Shown piece after piece: positions 34,817 to 43,407 of a stretch of DNA of 64,000 nucleotides. Numbering within the stretch: position 1 is the first letter of the stretch; each line of letters starts with the position of its first letter. The DNA is from Mycobacterium sp. ACS4331 (GTDB lineage: Bacteria; Actinomycetota; Actinomycetes; Mycobacteriales; Mycobacteriaceae). The DNA lies in assembly GCF_001667265.1 (NCBI RefSeq), contig NZ_LZHW01000054.1, positions 1-64,000 of the forward strand. Reading direction: 5' to 3'. The position numbers and the translations under genes were made by a program. The notes beneath the pieces are model-generated. The model was not told the origin of the DNA. It was given only the letters and a program-made list of their open reading frames with translations, and made no database searches.

Positions 34817-36288
34817 TTCACGAGCCTCTTCTCGAGTCGGTCCGAGAGTTTGGTCAACGCCATGATGACGATGAAGTAGATGATGCCGATGATCAGCCAC
34901 ATGGTGAACGACTGGTAGTTGCGGGCGATGATCAGCCGCCCCGTCTGGGTCAGCTCGGCGATGCCGATCACCGACAGGATCGACGTGTCCTTGAGCGTGA
35001 TCACGAACTGGTTGACATACGACGGAATCATCGTCCGAACCGCCTGCGGCAGAATCACTCTGCGCATCGTCGGCAGATAGCCGATGCCCAGGCTGCGCGC
35101 GGCCTCCATCTGCCCCTTGTCGACCGACTGGATCCCGCCACGCACGATCTCGGTCATGTAAGCACCGGCGTTGAGCGACAGCGTGATGATGCCCGCCGTC
35201 AGTGCCGTCATCTGGAACCCGAGCGCCGACGGGATGCCGAAGTAGATGAAGAACGCCTGCACCAGAAGCGGTGTGCCACGGAAGATGTCGACGTAGGTGG
35301 TGCCGATGGCACGCAGCCAGATCGAGCGTGACACCCGGAACAACCCGAAGATGATTCCGAGCACCAGCGCGATCGCGATCGACACGACGGTGAGGATGAT
35401 CGTCATCTTCAGACCCGCCATCAGCACCGGGAAGGTGCTCTTGAGCAGACCGATGAACGAGTTGTCGGCGTCGGAAGCGCCCTCCCCCAGATACGTTTCC
35501 AGGATCTCGTCGTAGCGACCGGACTCCTTGAGGTTCTTCAGACCGGTGTTGAACTTCGACAGCAGTTCGGCGTTCTGACCCCTGTTGACCGCGAACCCGT
35601 AGCTGGACCCCTTCTCCTTCGGCGTGACGGTCTTGAATCCGTTGCCCTGCTGGATGCCGTAGTTCAGCACTGGGTAGTCCTCGAAGATCGCCACCGAGTT
35701 GCCGGTCTTGACCTCCTCGAACATCGAGGCCGAGTCCGCGAACGACACCACCTCGAACCCGTACTTCTCCCTGATGGATTCGGCGAACTCCGCACCCTCG
35801 GTGCCGTTCTTGACCGCGACCCTCTTCCCCTTGAGATCGGCGTACGACTTGATCTCGTCGTCGTCGGCGAGGACCGCCATCTGCACGCCCGACTCGAAGT
35901 AGGGATCGGAGAAGTCGAAGACCTTCTTCCGGGCGTCGGTGATCGACATGCCGGCGATGACCCCGTCGGCCTGATCGGCCTGCACGGCCTGCAGTGCGGC
36001 GTCGAAGCCCAGCGGTTTGATGTCGACGACGAAGTCCTGGTCCTTGGCGATCTCACGGATCAGATCCATGTCGATGCCGACGAAGTTGCCCTGCGCGTCC
36101 TGGAACTCGAACGGTGCGAACGTCGTGTCGGTGGCGATCACATAGGTCTCGCCCGCGGCGCCCGCGGCGGGTGCCCACGCCCCGGCACCGATGCCGCCGA
36201 CCAGCAGAACCGCGAGAAGGCCGGCGAGATGCCGGAACCGTAATCGCCTGGACCTGGTGTTGCCGCAGGGTCTGGAACCGACTCGCAT
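34813..36288 (-). CDS. glutamine-type ABC transporter, substrate-binding/permease fusion
   Basis: A 491-residue fusion. A signal/anchor segment spans about 20-45 ([19 protein letters not shown]), then a periplasmic type-3 solute-binding domain (about 50-275; [23 protein letters not shown] is its typical opening), then a HisM-type permease domain (about 295-490) with the EAA loop [22 protein letters not shown]. The binding protein is thus tethered to the pore, as in GlnP-type systems of Firmicutes. The substrate is probably glutamine or a related polar amino acid. GGGAGG lies about 6 nt before the ATG at 36288. The ATPase gene overlaps the stop codon. Confidence 0.9.
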   Translation of the reverse strand: MRVGSRPCGNTRSRRLRFRHLAGLLAVLLVGGIGAGAWAPAAGAAGETYVIATDTTFAPFEFQDAQGNFVGIDMDLIREIAKDQDFVVDIKPLGFDAALQAVQADQADGVIAGMSITDARKKVFDFSDPYFESGVQMAVLADDDEIKSYADLKGKRVAVKNGTEGAEFAESIREKYGFEVVSFADSASMFEEVKTGNSVAIFEDYPVLNYGIQQGNGFKTVTPKEKGSSYGFAVNRGQNAELLSKFNTGLKNLKESGRYDEILETYLGEGASDADNSFIGLLKSTFPVLMAGLKMTIILTVVSIAIALVLGIIFGLFRVSRSIWLRAIGTTYVDIFRGTPLLVQAFFIYFGIPSALGFQMTALTAGIITLSLNAGAYMTEIVRGGIQSVDKGQMEAARSLGIGYLPTMRRVILPQAVRTMIPSYVNQFVITLKDTSILSVIGIAELTQTGRLIIARNYQSFTMWLIIGIIYFIVIMALTKLSDRLEKRLVK

Positions 36289-36447
36289 CCTGAACCTCCC
36301 GAGGTTGCTGGGATTCCTCACGCTAGCGGGACGGCCTGCATCGCGCCGGATTTCCGGTCGCACCGACAATCGGTCGAACTGCGTGGGCCCGCAGCTCGTG
36401 TCATCTGCAGGGCCGGCACGGCTGACCCGAGCGCAGAAGGGACCGCC

Positions 36448-36765
36448 ATGTACACCGCGTTGACAGTTTCCGTTGCGGCGGCGGCCGCATCGGCGGGCAT
36501 GCTTCTCCTGCCCGCGGGGGTGAGCGCTGCCGATGATTCGGCCGCGGTGGTGATCGGGCAACTCGAGGCCGAGGGTTTCAACGTCAGCGTCGACCGCATC
36601 GGCAGCGCGCCTCTGGCGGACTGCGTCGTCACCAATGTGCGCAACACCGGATCACAGCAGCAGTTCGTGGACATCGACGACGACGACATCCACAACGGCA
36701 TGAACGTGTTCGTTCCGGTGATCGTGCGCCGTTCTGTCGTGGTTTCGCTTGACTGCACCGGATAA
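36448..36765 (+). CDS. small secreted protein, paralogue of 32032-32328
   Basis: A 105-residue exported protein with a signal peptide of about 28 residues (cleavage near GVSAAD). The mature part repeats the pattern of the gene at 32032: VVIGQLEAEGFNVSVDRIGS, CVVTNVRNT and a final LDCTG. It has an extra acidic stretch (FVDIDDDDIHNG). GAAGGGA precedes the ATG. The divergent transporter gene starts 160 bp away and the DUF3060 gene starts 26 bp downstream, so the latter may share its transcript. Confidence 0.78.
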   Translation: MYTALTVSVAAAAASAGMLLLPAGVSAADDSAAVVIGQLEAEGFNVSVDRIGSAPLADCVVTNVRNTGSQQQFVDIDDDDIHNGMNVFVPVIVRRSVVVSLDCTG

Positions 36766-36790
36766 GCCCTGGATATGCGACGATCTGCGG

Positions 36791-37432
36791 GTGACGCCGC
36801 AGGACGACCCGGAGGCCCGGATCCGGGACTTGGAGCGCCCGTTCGCCGACACCGCGACTGAACTCGGGGTTGGCGGCCCACCACCCACGCAACCGTGGTC
36901 TTACGACAGCTTTCCCCCACCGCCGAACCCGGGGCGCAGCGGACTCAAGGTGTTCGGCATCGTCGCCGCCGTTCTCACGGCCGGAATCGCCGCGGGCGCG
37001 GTCGTCTACGTGCTGTCCAGCGGTGCCGCGGAGAACACCACCTCGGGCCGGCCGACGTTCTCCGGTGGCGGCGGCGGGTTTCCGAGTCCCACCGCGCGCC
37101 GGCCGACCGTGCCCCCGGTGCCCACGGGAGCGCCGGATGCACCGGTGGTCGTTGAGACACTGCCGCCCGGCGGCGTGGTGACGGTCGCCGGCGTCGACGG
37201 CCACAAGACGTTGGCCTGCAACGACAACACCGTCAGCGTCAGCGGCGTCAACAACACCGTGACCATCACCGGGCACTGCGCCGCGCTGACGGTCTCCGGT
37301 GTGGAGAACGTGATCGTCGTCGACTCCGTGGACCGGATCGGCGTCTCCGGACTCAAGAACAGGATCACTTTCCGTTCCGGCGCACCGGAGATCGAGCAGT
37401 CTGGTTTCGACAACGTCGTCGGGCAGGGCTGA
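36791..37432 (+). CDS. DUF3060-type membrane-anchored protein
   Basis: A 213-residue protein. A cytoplasmic N-terminus with the common mycobacterial opening PQDDPEARIRDLERPFAD is followed by one membrane helix (about 52-76), a Gly/Pro/Thr-rich linker and an exported beta-repeat domain (DNTVSVSGVNNTVTITGHC, then TVSGVENVIVVDS) typical of DUF3060. The repeats suggest a small beta-helix; the role is unknown. The GTG at 36791 was chosen because it opens that conserved N-terminus; a TTG at 36749 would overlap the previous gene. Confidence 0.78.
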   Translation: MTPQDDPEARIRDLERPFADTATELGVGGPPPTQPWSYDSFPPPPNPGRSGLKVFGIVAAVLTAGIAAGAVVYVLSSGAAENTTSGRPTFSGGGGGFPSPTARRPTVPPVPTGAPDAPVVVETLPPGGVVTVAGVDGHKTLACNDNTVSVSGVNNTVTITGHCAALTVSGVENVIVVDSVDRIGVSGLKNRITFRSGAPEIEQSGFDNVVGQG

Positions 37433-37537
37433 ACGTGCGCACTTGCACTGGATCGGGCCGGAATTCGGCCTCACCCGGGACGCTCGGCGTCGGAGCTTCG
37501 GCCCCACAGCATCCGATCCCTGTGGGACAGTTACTCC

Positions 37538-38176
37538 GTGGTTGACAAGGTGCGTGTCGTCGTCGGGGACGACCATCCGCTGTTCCGCGACGGAGTGGTG
37601 CGTGCGTTGGTGTCCAGCGGTGAGATCGACGTGGTGGCCGAGGCCGACGACGGCACCTCGGCGCTGGCCGCCATCAAGGAACATCGACCCGCCGTGGCGC
37701 TGCTCGATTACCGCATGCCCGGCCTGGACGGTGCGCAGGTCGCGGCCGCTGTCGTGCGCGACGAACTGCCGACCCGCGTCCTGCTGGTTTCGGCGCACGA
37801 CGACTCCGCGATCGTCTACCACGCGATCCAGGAGGGCGCGGCGGGGTTCCTTCCGAAGGAGTCGACGAGGGCCGAGATCATCTCGGCGGTGCTCAACTGT
37901 GCGCGTGGCCGCGACGTGCTCTCCCCGGGTCTGGCCGCGGGCCTGGCGGGTGAGATCCGGCGGCGCGCCGAACCTTCCGGACCCGCGCTGAGCCCGCGCG
38001 AGCGGGAGGTGCTTGATCTGATCGCCGGGGGTAAGAGCATTCCCGTGATCGCCTCCGAACTGTTCCTGGCGCCGTCGACGGTCAAGACACATGTCCAGCG
38101 GTTGTACGAGAAGCTCGGTGTCGGTGATCGCGCGGCCGCTGTGGCCGAGGCGATGCGGCGCAGGCTGCTGGAATGA
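37538..38176 (+). CDS. NarL/LuxR-family response regulator
   Basis: A 212-residue regulator. The receiver domain (1-120) has the acidic pocket DD at 11-12, the phosphoacceptor Asp57 (LLDYRMPG) and Lys in LPKEST. The LuxR-type helix-turn-helix covers about 148-205 (LSPREREVLDLIAGGKS, TVKTHVQRLYEKLGV). The start is a GTG. The sensor kinase gene overlaps its stop codon by four bases, and the regulator comes first, which is common for this class in actinobacteria. Targets are unknown; no clear operator could be picked out upstream. Confidence 0.92.
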   Translation: MVDKVRVVVGDDHPLFRDGVVRALVSSGEIDVVAEADDGTSALAAIKEHRPAVALLDYRMPGLDGAQVAAAVVRDELPTRVLLVSAHDDSAIVYHAIQEGAAGFLPKESTRAEIISAVLNCARGRDVLSPGLAAGLAGEIRRRAEPSGPALSPREREVLDLIAGGKSIPVIASELFLAPSTVKTHVQRLYEKLGVGDRAAAVAEAMRRRLLE

Positions 38177-39354
38177 GCACGCGCGGCAACCTTCTCGATT
38201 ATGTGACGGCGGAGCCGGTGCGGGTGGCGGCTCTGCTGCGCCTGCCGCTGATCGGGCTCATCGTCTTCATCGTCGACGTCGGTGACGTCGCGCATTGGCT
38301 GCCCGAGGTCTACAACACAGCGATCATCAGTTACCTTGTCGCAGCGCTGATCTGGCTCGCGGTCGTCTTCCGTGGACCGACGCCCAGCTGGGCCGGCTGG
38401 GTGACCACGCTGGTCGACGTGCTCGCCGTGGTGGCGGTCTGCCTGACCTCGGGCGGCGCGACCGCCTGGCTTCTTCCGGTGTTCTTCGTGCTGCCCATCT
38501 CGGTGGCGTTCCAGGACCGCCCGTGGTTGACCGCACTGTTGGGTGCGGTCACGGCCTTCGCCTATCTCGGCGTGTGGATCGTCTACTCCAAACGCGATGA
38601 CACGGTCGGGCTGCCGAACATCGTCTACATGCACTTCGCGTTCCTGATGTGGTTCGCGCTTGCGACCACGGGCCTGAGCCTGGTGATAGCGCGGCGCGAT
38701 GACCGGGTCCGCGGGCTTCTGAAGGCACAGCGCCAGCTGGTGTCGGAATCGCTGCGGGCCGACGAGCGCAACAGCCGTGAGCTCGCCGAGACCCTGCATG
38801 ACGGCCCCCTGCAGGAACTGCTGGCCGCCCGGATGGCGCTCGACGAACTCTCCGAACGCGTCGATGATCCCGCGGTGACCGCCATCCGCGACACCCTGAC
38901 GGGCACGGCGACCCAGCTGCGGTCCACCCTGCGGACGCTGCACCCCGCGGTGCTGTCCGAACTCGGGCTGACACCGGCCCTGGCCGAGCTGCTGCGCCAG
39001 TACCGGGACCGCGCCTCGTTCACGGTGGAGGCCGAACTCGACGACGTCGGCAAACCACCGGTCCAGGACCTGCTGTACCGCGCGGCCCGCGAACTGCTGG
39101 GCAACGTGTCCAAACATGCCCGCGCGTCCAGCGTCTGCGTCACGCTCAAGCTCCGCGACGAGGACATCGAGTTGATCGTGACCGACGACGGTGCGGGATT
39201 CGACCCCAACACTCTCGACACCCGCATCGCCGATGGACACATCGGTCTGGCATCGCTGAAGGCACGGGTCGAGGCGATGGGCGGAACGTTCGACATCATC
39301 TCGTCACGGGGCCACGGCACCCGGGCCCGGCTGGTCGCCCCGGCGGCGGGCTGA
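38173..39354 (+). CDS. sensor histidine kinase, HisKA_3 type
   Basis: A 393-residue membrane kinase. Five or six membrane helices fill about 20-175. The dimerisation/phosphoacceptor helix carries ETLHDGPLQELLAAR (His209), and the ATPase domain shows the N-box ARELLGNVSKHA and the G-box DDGAGFDP. It would phosphorylate the overlapping NarL-type regulator. The short external loops suggest it senses membrane state or a small ligand in the membrane rather than a large periplasmic ligand. Confidence 0.92.
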   Translation: MSTRGNLLDYVTAEPVRVAALLRLPLIGLIVFIVDVGDVAHWLPEVYNTAIISYLVAALIWLAVVFRGPTPSWAGWVTTLVDVLAVVAVCLTSGGATAWLLPVFFVLPISVAFQDRPWLTALLGAVTAFAYLGVWIVYSKRDDTVGLPNIVYMHFAFLMWFALATTGLSLVIARRDDRVRGLLKAQRQLVSESLRADERNSRELAETLHDGPLQELLAARMALDELSERVDDPAVTAIRDTLTGTATQLRSTLRTLHPAVLSELGLTPALAELLRQYRDRASFTVEAELDDVGKPPVQDLLYRAARELLGNVSKHARASSVCVTLKLRDEDIELIVTDDGAGFDPNTLDTRIADGHIGLASLKARVEAMGGTFDIISSRGHGTRARLVAPAAG

Positions 39355-39413
39355 CACCGACGAGGCCGCGCCATGAGCGGTGATCAGCTCATGGCGCGGC
39401 AGTGGGTCGCGGG

Positions 39414-39632
39414 TCAGCCGACGAAGATGAACCCGCGGCCGTAGATCGGCTGCCAGGGTGTGGCCCGCGTGGACGGGCTGTTGAAGTTCGGCCCGCGATG
39501 ATCCGGCGAGGTGATCGCCGGGTTGTTGTCCCAGGTCTCGGCGTTGGCGCTGGACGCGGCTCCGAGCGCGATCAGGGCCGGGGCGGCCAGCAGCGCGGCG
39601 GAGGCGGCGATTCGACGGGTGATGACGTTCAC
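39414..39632 (-). CDS. small secreted protein
   Basis: A 72-residue protein with a classical signal peptide (basic MNVITRR, hydrophobic core to about residue 25, cleavage after SSANA) and a short mature peptide rich in Pro, Asn and aromatic residues, ending in YGRGFIFVG. CAGGAGA precedes the ATG at about 9 nt. Convergent with the kinase gene. I do not recognise the family. Confidence 0.65.
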   Translation of the reverse strand: MNVITRRIAASAALLAAPALIALGAASSANAETWDNNPAITSPDHRGPNFNSPSTRATPWQPIYGRGFIFVG

Positions 39633-39875
39633 GATGAGTTCTCCTGTGTGGCTTGGCTTTTCAATTCTGCGGCCGGTGTGTTCCGGCGATGGGATAAGAA
39701 TGCCCTGCGCTGATGGCGACGTCTGTCAGGCGGCCGGTTGATCGACCGGATGAATCGGTTGTCCCCCGATCGGTGGACTCCCGCACCATGGGATCACCAC
39801 ACTCACGGCGGCCTTCCACCCGCGCTTTCGGGCCCTGAGTGCGGTTTCAGCGCCGAAGTTGGGTATCCGGGCCAC

Positions 39876-40310
39876 ATGCCCACCGTTTCGCGCACCTTCT
39901 CGGTGACCCCCCCGCCGTCAGCCGTCATCGACTACCTCAAGGACTTCTCGCACGCTGAGGAGTGGGATCCCGGCACCGTGACCTGCACGAGGTCCGACGA
40001 CGGCCCGATCACCCGCGGCGCCACCTGGCACAACGTGTCCAACATCTTCGGTGTGCGGGCCGAGCTGACGTATGTGCTGCACAAGCTCACCCCGGACACG
40101 CTGGCGTTCGTGGGCACCAACAAGTCCTCGACCTCGACAGACACCATCACGGTCGCCCCCGACGGCGCCGGCTCCAAGCTCGCCTATCAGTCCGATGTGC
40201 AGATGAAGGGGTGGGCCAAGCTGCTCAATCCGGTCATGCGCATCGCGTTCGAGAAGCTGGCCAACGACACCGAGAAGCAGATCACGACGGTGCTGAACAG
40301 ACTCAACTGA
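39876..40310 (+). CDS. SRPBCC (polyketide cyclase/START-like) protein
   Basis: A 144-residue SRPBCC-fold protein: the opening TVSRTFSVTPPPSAVIDYLKDFSHAEEWDPGTVT and the long C-terminal helix (LNPVMRIAFEKLANDTEKQI) are typical of the family, which forms a deep cavity for a hydrophobic ligand. The ligand is unknown. The frame is open for another 46 codons upstream, but the fold begins at the ATG at 39876. GGGTAT lies 14 nt before this ATG. Confidence 0.8.
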   Translation: MPTVSRTFSVTPPPSAVIDYLKDFSHAEEWDPGTVTCTRSDDGPITRGATWHNVSNIFGVRAELTYVLHKLTPDTLAFVGTNKSSTSTDTITVAPDGAGSKLAYQSDVQMKGWAKLLNPVMRIAFEKLANDTEKQITTVLNRLN

Positions 40311-40349
40311 GGCCTGTCCGAAGTTCGACGTTTGACCGCCGCCAGGACC

Positions 40350-40376
40350 GGGAACAACCTTCGTTCCCGTGACGTT
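40350..40376 (+). promoter_or_regulatory. ECF-sigma (SigH/SigE-type) promoter
   Basis: GGGAACA at 40350-40356 and CGTT at 40373-40376 are 16 nt apart, matching the mycobacterial SigH/SigE consensus GGGAAY-N16-17-CGTT. They lie 34 bp before the DUF4193 start. The same bases also form a small inverted repeat (CGGGAAC / GTTCCCG). Confidence 0.6.
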
Positions 40377-40409
40377 GGGGAGACGTTGGGATTGGCAGGG
40401 AGGATCACG

Positions 40410-40706
40410 ATGGCCACTGATTACGACGCCCCCCGCGTCAAGGAGACCGACGAGTCGAACGACGAGTCATTGGAGGCGCTGACCGCTCAGCGCCGCACCG
40501 CGGTCGACACCGCGGTGATCGACGAGGACGAAGTGGTCGACTCCTTCGACCTGCCCGACGCAGACCTCACCGGCGAGGAGCTGACGGTCCGGGTGGTCCC
40601 GAAACAGGCCGACGAGTTCACCTGCTCAAGCTGCTTCCTGGTTCAGCACCGCAACCGGATCGCACTGCAGAAGGGCACCGAGCAGATCTGCATCGACTGC
40701 GTCTGA
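40410..40706 (+). CDS. DUF4193 protein with zinc-ribbon-like cysteines
   Basis: A 98-residue acidic protein of the actinobacterial DUF4193 family. Two cysteine pairs, CSSC near residue 71 and CIDC at the end, look like a zinc ribbon. The middle is acidic (VIDEDEVVDSFDLPDADL). The gene follows an ECF-sigma-like promoter, so it is probably induced by oxidative or envelope stress. AGGGAGGA precedes the ATG at about 6 nt. Function unknown. Confidence 0.85.
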   Translation: MATDYDAPRVKETDESNDESLEALTAQRRTAVDTAVIDEDEVVDSFDLPDADLTGEELTVRVVPKQADEFTCSSCFLVQHRNRIALQKGTEQICIDCV

Positions 40707-40829
40707 CGGAGTCGTCTGACCGATCGGCGTTCTGGTCACCCTGATCCAAACGGTCGCCGGGGCCTGCGGATTCGTCATCTACTGGAAGCAATTCGTGCTT
40801 TCCCGCAGATGACCCCGGAGGCCCCATCC

Positions 40830-41801
40830 ATGTTTCGTCCCGTTGTGCGCACCGCACTGACGCTTGCCGTCCTCGCTTCAGCCGTCGCCTGCAGCACCGA
40901 CGGAGAATCCGGCGACAACGGTGGACAGGGTTACACGCTGCGGATCGGTGCGACCTCCCCGACCGGAACGCCCGCGGGCTCGCTCGGCTGGGGCGACAAG
41001 GAGGGCATCCTCACCGAGGAGCTCAAGTCCGCCGGAGTCGACAAGATCGAGTACTCGTTCTTCCAGTCCGGCAGTGATGTCGCCTCGGCGCTGATCGCCG
41101 GCGCGGTCGACGTCGCCGCCATCGGCGACAACCCCGCCCTGCGGGCGCGCAGCCGTGACCCGAAGGTCGTCCTGCTGGCCCTGGATTCGATCAACGGCGA
41201 TGCCTGGCTGGTGGGCGCCAAGGGTGGCCCGACCGACATCGCCGGCCTGGTGGGCAAGAACGTGACGGCCCCGCAGGGCACCATCCGGGACCGGGCCGCC
41301 AAGCAGCTGATCGAGGCGGCCGGCCTGTCCGACAAGATCCAGGTGCGCGACGTGCCGACCCCGGAGTCCATCGCCGGACTCAGCTCCGGGCAGATCGACG
41401 CCACCGTGGTGACCGGCGCCAGCGCGATCGAACTGCAGGACAAGGGCTTCCCGATCATCGACAGCCTGTCCAAGCACGGCTTCGGCAGCACCGGCACCAA
41501 CATCGCGCTGACGTCGTTCACCGACCAGCACCCCGGCTTCAAGGAGGCGTGGCAGAAGGCCATCTCCGCCGTCAACCGCGACATCATCGAGAACTTCGAC
41601 GACTACGCGGCCTGGATCGCCAAGACCGACGACACCAGCCTCGAGAGTGTGAAGAAGTCGACCAGCATCGACGAGTTCAACACCGAACCGTTCCCCAAGC
41701 AGGGCGTCGAGCAGCTTGAGGCCGCCTACAACTTCCTCAATGCCGACGGATCGCTGGAGAACGAGTACTCGGTACAGGAGTGGGCGGGAGCGCAGTCATG
41801 A
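40830..41801 (+). CDS. ABC transporter substrate-binding lipoprotein, SsuA/TauA class
   Basis: A 323-residue exported binding protein with a signal peptide ending at a cysteine (LASAVAC), so probably a lipoprotein although the lipobox is atypical. The mature part has the sulfonate/nitrate/taurine pattern: FFQSGSDVASALIAGAVDVAAIGDNPAL, then LVGKNVTAPQGT. The ATG at 40830 follows GGAGG at 8 nt; an ATG seven codons earlier is weaker. It opens a five-gene unit in which each gene overlaps the next, carrying permease, ATPase, a flavoprotein and a ferredoxin. The ligand is probably an organosulfur compound or similar small acid. Confidence 0.88.
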   Translation: MFRPVVRTALTLAVLASAVACSTDGESGDNGGQGYTLRIGATSPTGTPAGSLGWGDKEGILTEELKSAGVDKIEYSFFQSGSDVASALIAGAVDVAAIGDNPALRARSRDPKVVLLALDSINGDAWLVGAKGGPTDIAGLVGKNVTAPQGTIRDRAAKQLIEAAGLSDKIQVRDVPTPESIAGLSSGQIDATVVTGASAIELQDKGFPIIDSLSKHGFGSTGTNIALTSFTDQHPGFKEAWQKAISAVNRDIIENFDDYAAWIAKTDDTSLESVKKSTSIDEFNTEPFPKQGVEQLEAAYNFLNADGSLENEYSVQEWAGAQS

Positions 41802-42673
41802 CCGCCGTCGACGCTGCGGTCCGTCTCCACCCGCCGGTTCCGGCACCCGAACTGATCGACGTCGTCGCGGGGCATCGCCGCCGGCGGAGCCTGTGGGCGC
41901 GAATTCCGCGCCCCGTGCGCCGGATGGTCAGCCCCGTGCTGATCCTGGCGGTGTGGGCCATCGGTTCGGGCAGCGGACTGCTCAACCCCGATCTGTTCCC
42001 CTCCCCCGCGCACGTCGCGGGCACCGCGTGGCGCCTGCTGAACGACGGCCAACTCGCCGTCCACGTCGGGGCGTCGGCAACCCGGGTCATCACCGGTTCG
42101 GTGCTCGGCATTCTGATCGGTGTCCTGCTCGCTGTGCTCGCGGGCCTGACTCGCACCGGCGAGGACCTGCTCGACTGGACCATGCAGATCCTCAAGGCCG
42201 TACCGAATTTCGCGCTCACGCCGCTGCTGATCATCTGGATGGGCATCGGTGAGGGCCCCAAGATCGTGCTCATCACGACCGGAGTCGCGATCGCGATCTA
42301 CATCAACACCTACTCGGGCATCCGCGGCGTGGACCAGCAGCTCGTCGAGATGGCGCAGACAGTTCAGGCTCGCCGTTCGACCCTGATCACCCAGGTGATC
42401 CTGCCCGGCGCGATGCCGAACTTCCTGATCGGACTTCGGCTGGGCCTGTCCAGCGCGTGGTTGAGCCTGATCTTCGCGGAGATGATCAACACCACCGAGG
42501 GCATCGGCTACCTGATGTCACGCGCCCAGACCAACCTGCAGTTCGACGTGTCGCTGCTGGTGATCGTGATCTACGCGGTCGCCGGTCTGCTGTCGTACGC
42601 GCTGGTGCTGGTTCTGGAGCGGCTGCTGTTGTCGTGGCGCAACGGCTTCGACGGGTTTGAGGGCCGGGCGTGA
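41798..42673 (+). CDS. ABC transporter permease, SsuC/TauC class
   Basis: A 291-residue permease with six membrane helices. The EAA-type loop is seen near VDQQLVEMAQTVQARRSTLITQVILPGAMPNF, typical of sulfonate/nitrate/taurine importers. The ATG at 41798 overlaps the stop codon of the binding-protein gene (ATGA). Confidence 0.9.
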   Translation: MTAVDAAVRLHPPVPAPELIDVVAGHRRRRSLWARIPRPVRRMVSPVLILAVWAIGSGSGLLNPDLFPSPAHVAGTAWRLLNDGQLAVHVGASATRVITGSVLGILIGVLLAVLAGLTRTGEDLLDWTMQILKAVPNFALTPLLIIWMGIGEGPKIVLITTGVAIAIYINTYSGIRGVDQQLVEMAQTVQARRSTLITQVILPGAMPNFLIGLRLGLSSAWLSLIFAEMINTTEGIGYLMSRAQTNLQFDVSLLVIVIYAVAGLLSYALVLVLERLLLSWRNGFDGFEGRA

Positions 42674-43407
42674 GCGCGCCGGTCGTCAACGTCCGAGGGC
42701 TTCGGCGCGCGTTCGGTGCCCAGCAGGTGCTCGACGGCGTGGAGCTCGACATCGCCGACGGCGAGTTCGTCGCGATGCTGGGCCGCTCCGGATCGGGCAA
42801 GAGCACGCTGCTGCGGATTCTGGCCGGCCTCGACGATCAGGCCGAGGGATCGGTGGTGGTGCCGCGGTCGCGGGCCGTGGTGTTCCAGAGCCCACGACTG
42901 CTGCCGTGGCGGCGCGCGCTGGCCAACGTCACCTTCGCGCTGCCCGGCGGCGGCCCGGATTCGCCCACTCGCACCGCGCGCGGGCAGGCCGCACTCGACG
43001 AGGTCGGCCTGGCCGACAAGGCCCGAGCCTGGCCCCTGTCACTGTCCGGTGGTGAGGCGCAGCGGGTTTCGTTGGCCCGCGCACTGGTGCGCGAACCCGA
43101 CCTGCTGCTGCTCGACGAACCGTTCGGCGCCCTGGACGCGCTGACCAGGCTCAAGATGTACCGGCTTCTGCACGACCTGTGGGCCCGCAGGCACATGGCG
43201 GTGCTGCACGTCACCCACGACGTCGACGAGGCGATCCTGCTGGCGGACCGTGTCGTGGTGCTCTCCGGGGGTCGGGTGTCCCTGGATCGTCGGGTGGACC
43301 TGCCGTTCCCGCGGACCCGCGGTGACGAGGGCTTCGGCGAGCTGCGCCGGGTGCTGCTGGCCGAACTGGGCGTCAAGGAGGAGGTCGGGCATGACCTCAG
43401 CCGGTGA
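42670..43407 (+). CDS. ABC transporter ATPase, SsuB/TauB class
   Basis: A 245-residue ATPase. Walker A GRSGSGKST, Q-loop VVFQSPRLLPWRRALANV (the LLPW motif is typical of this importer class), signature LSGGEAQR, Walker B LLLLDEPFGALDALTR and the switch His in VTHDVDEA. The GTG start overlaps the permease stop, and the 3' end overlaps the flavoprotein gene by 17 bp. Confidence 0.92.
   Translation: MSAPVVNVRGLRRAFGAQQVLDGVELDIADGEFVAMLGRSGSGKSTLLRILAGLDDQAEGSVVVPRSRAVVFQSPRLLPWRRALANVTFALPGGGPDSPTRTARGQAALDEVGLADKARAWPLSLSGGEAQRVSLARALVREPDLLLLDEPFGALDALTRLKMYRLLHDLWARRHMAVLHVTHDVDEAILLADRVVVLSGGRVSLDRRVDLPFPRTRGDEGFGELRRVLLAELGVKEEVGHDLSR

Noticed and set aside
36629..39240. Long minus-strand frames opposite the DUF3060 gene and the two-component pair
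   Set aside because: Antisense to well-supported genes, with no conserved domain and no sensible starts.
39850..39875. SigF-like promoter (GGTTT ... GGGTAT) before the SRPBCC gene
   Set aside because: The spacing of 13 nt is too short for SigF; kept only as a note.
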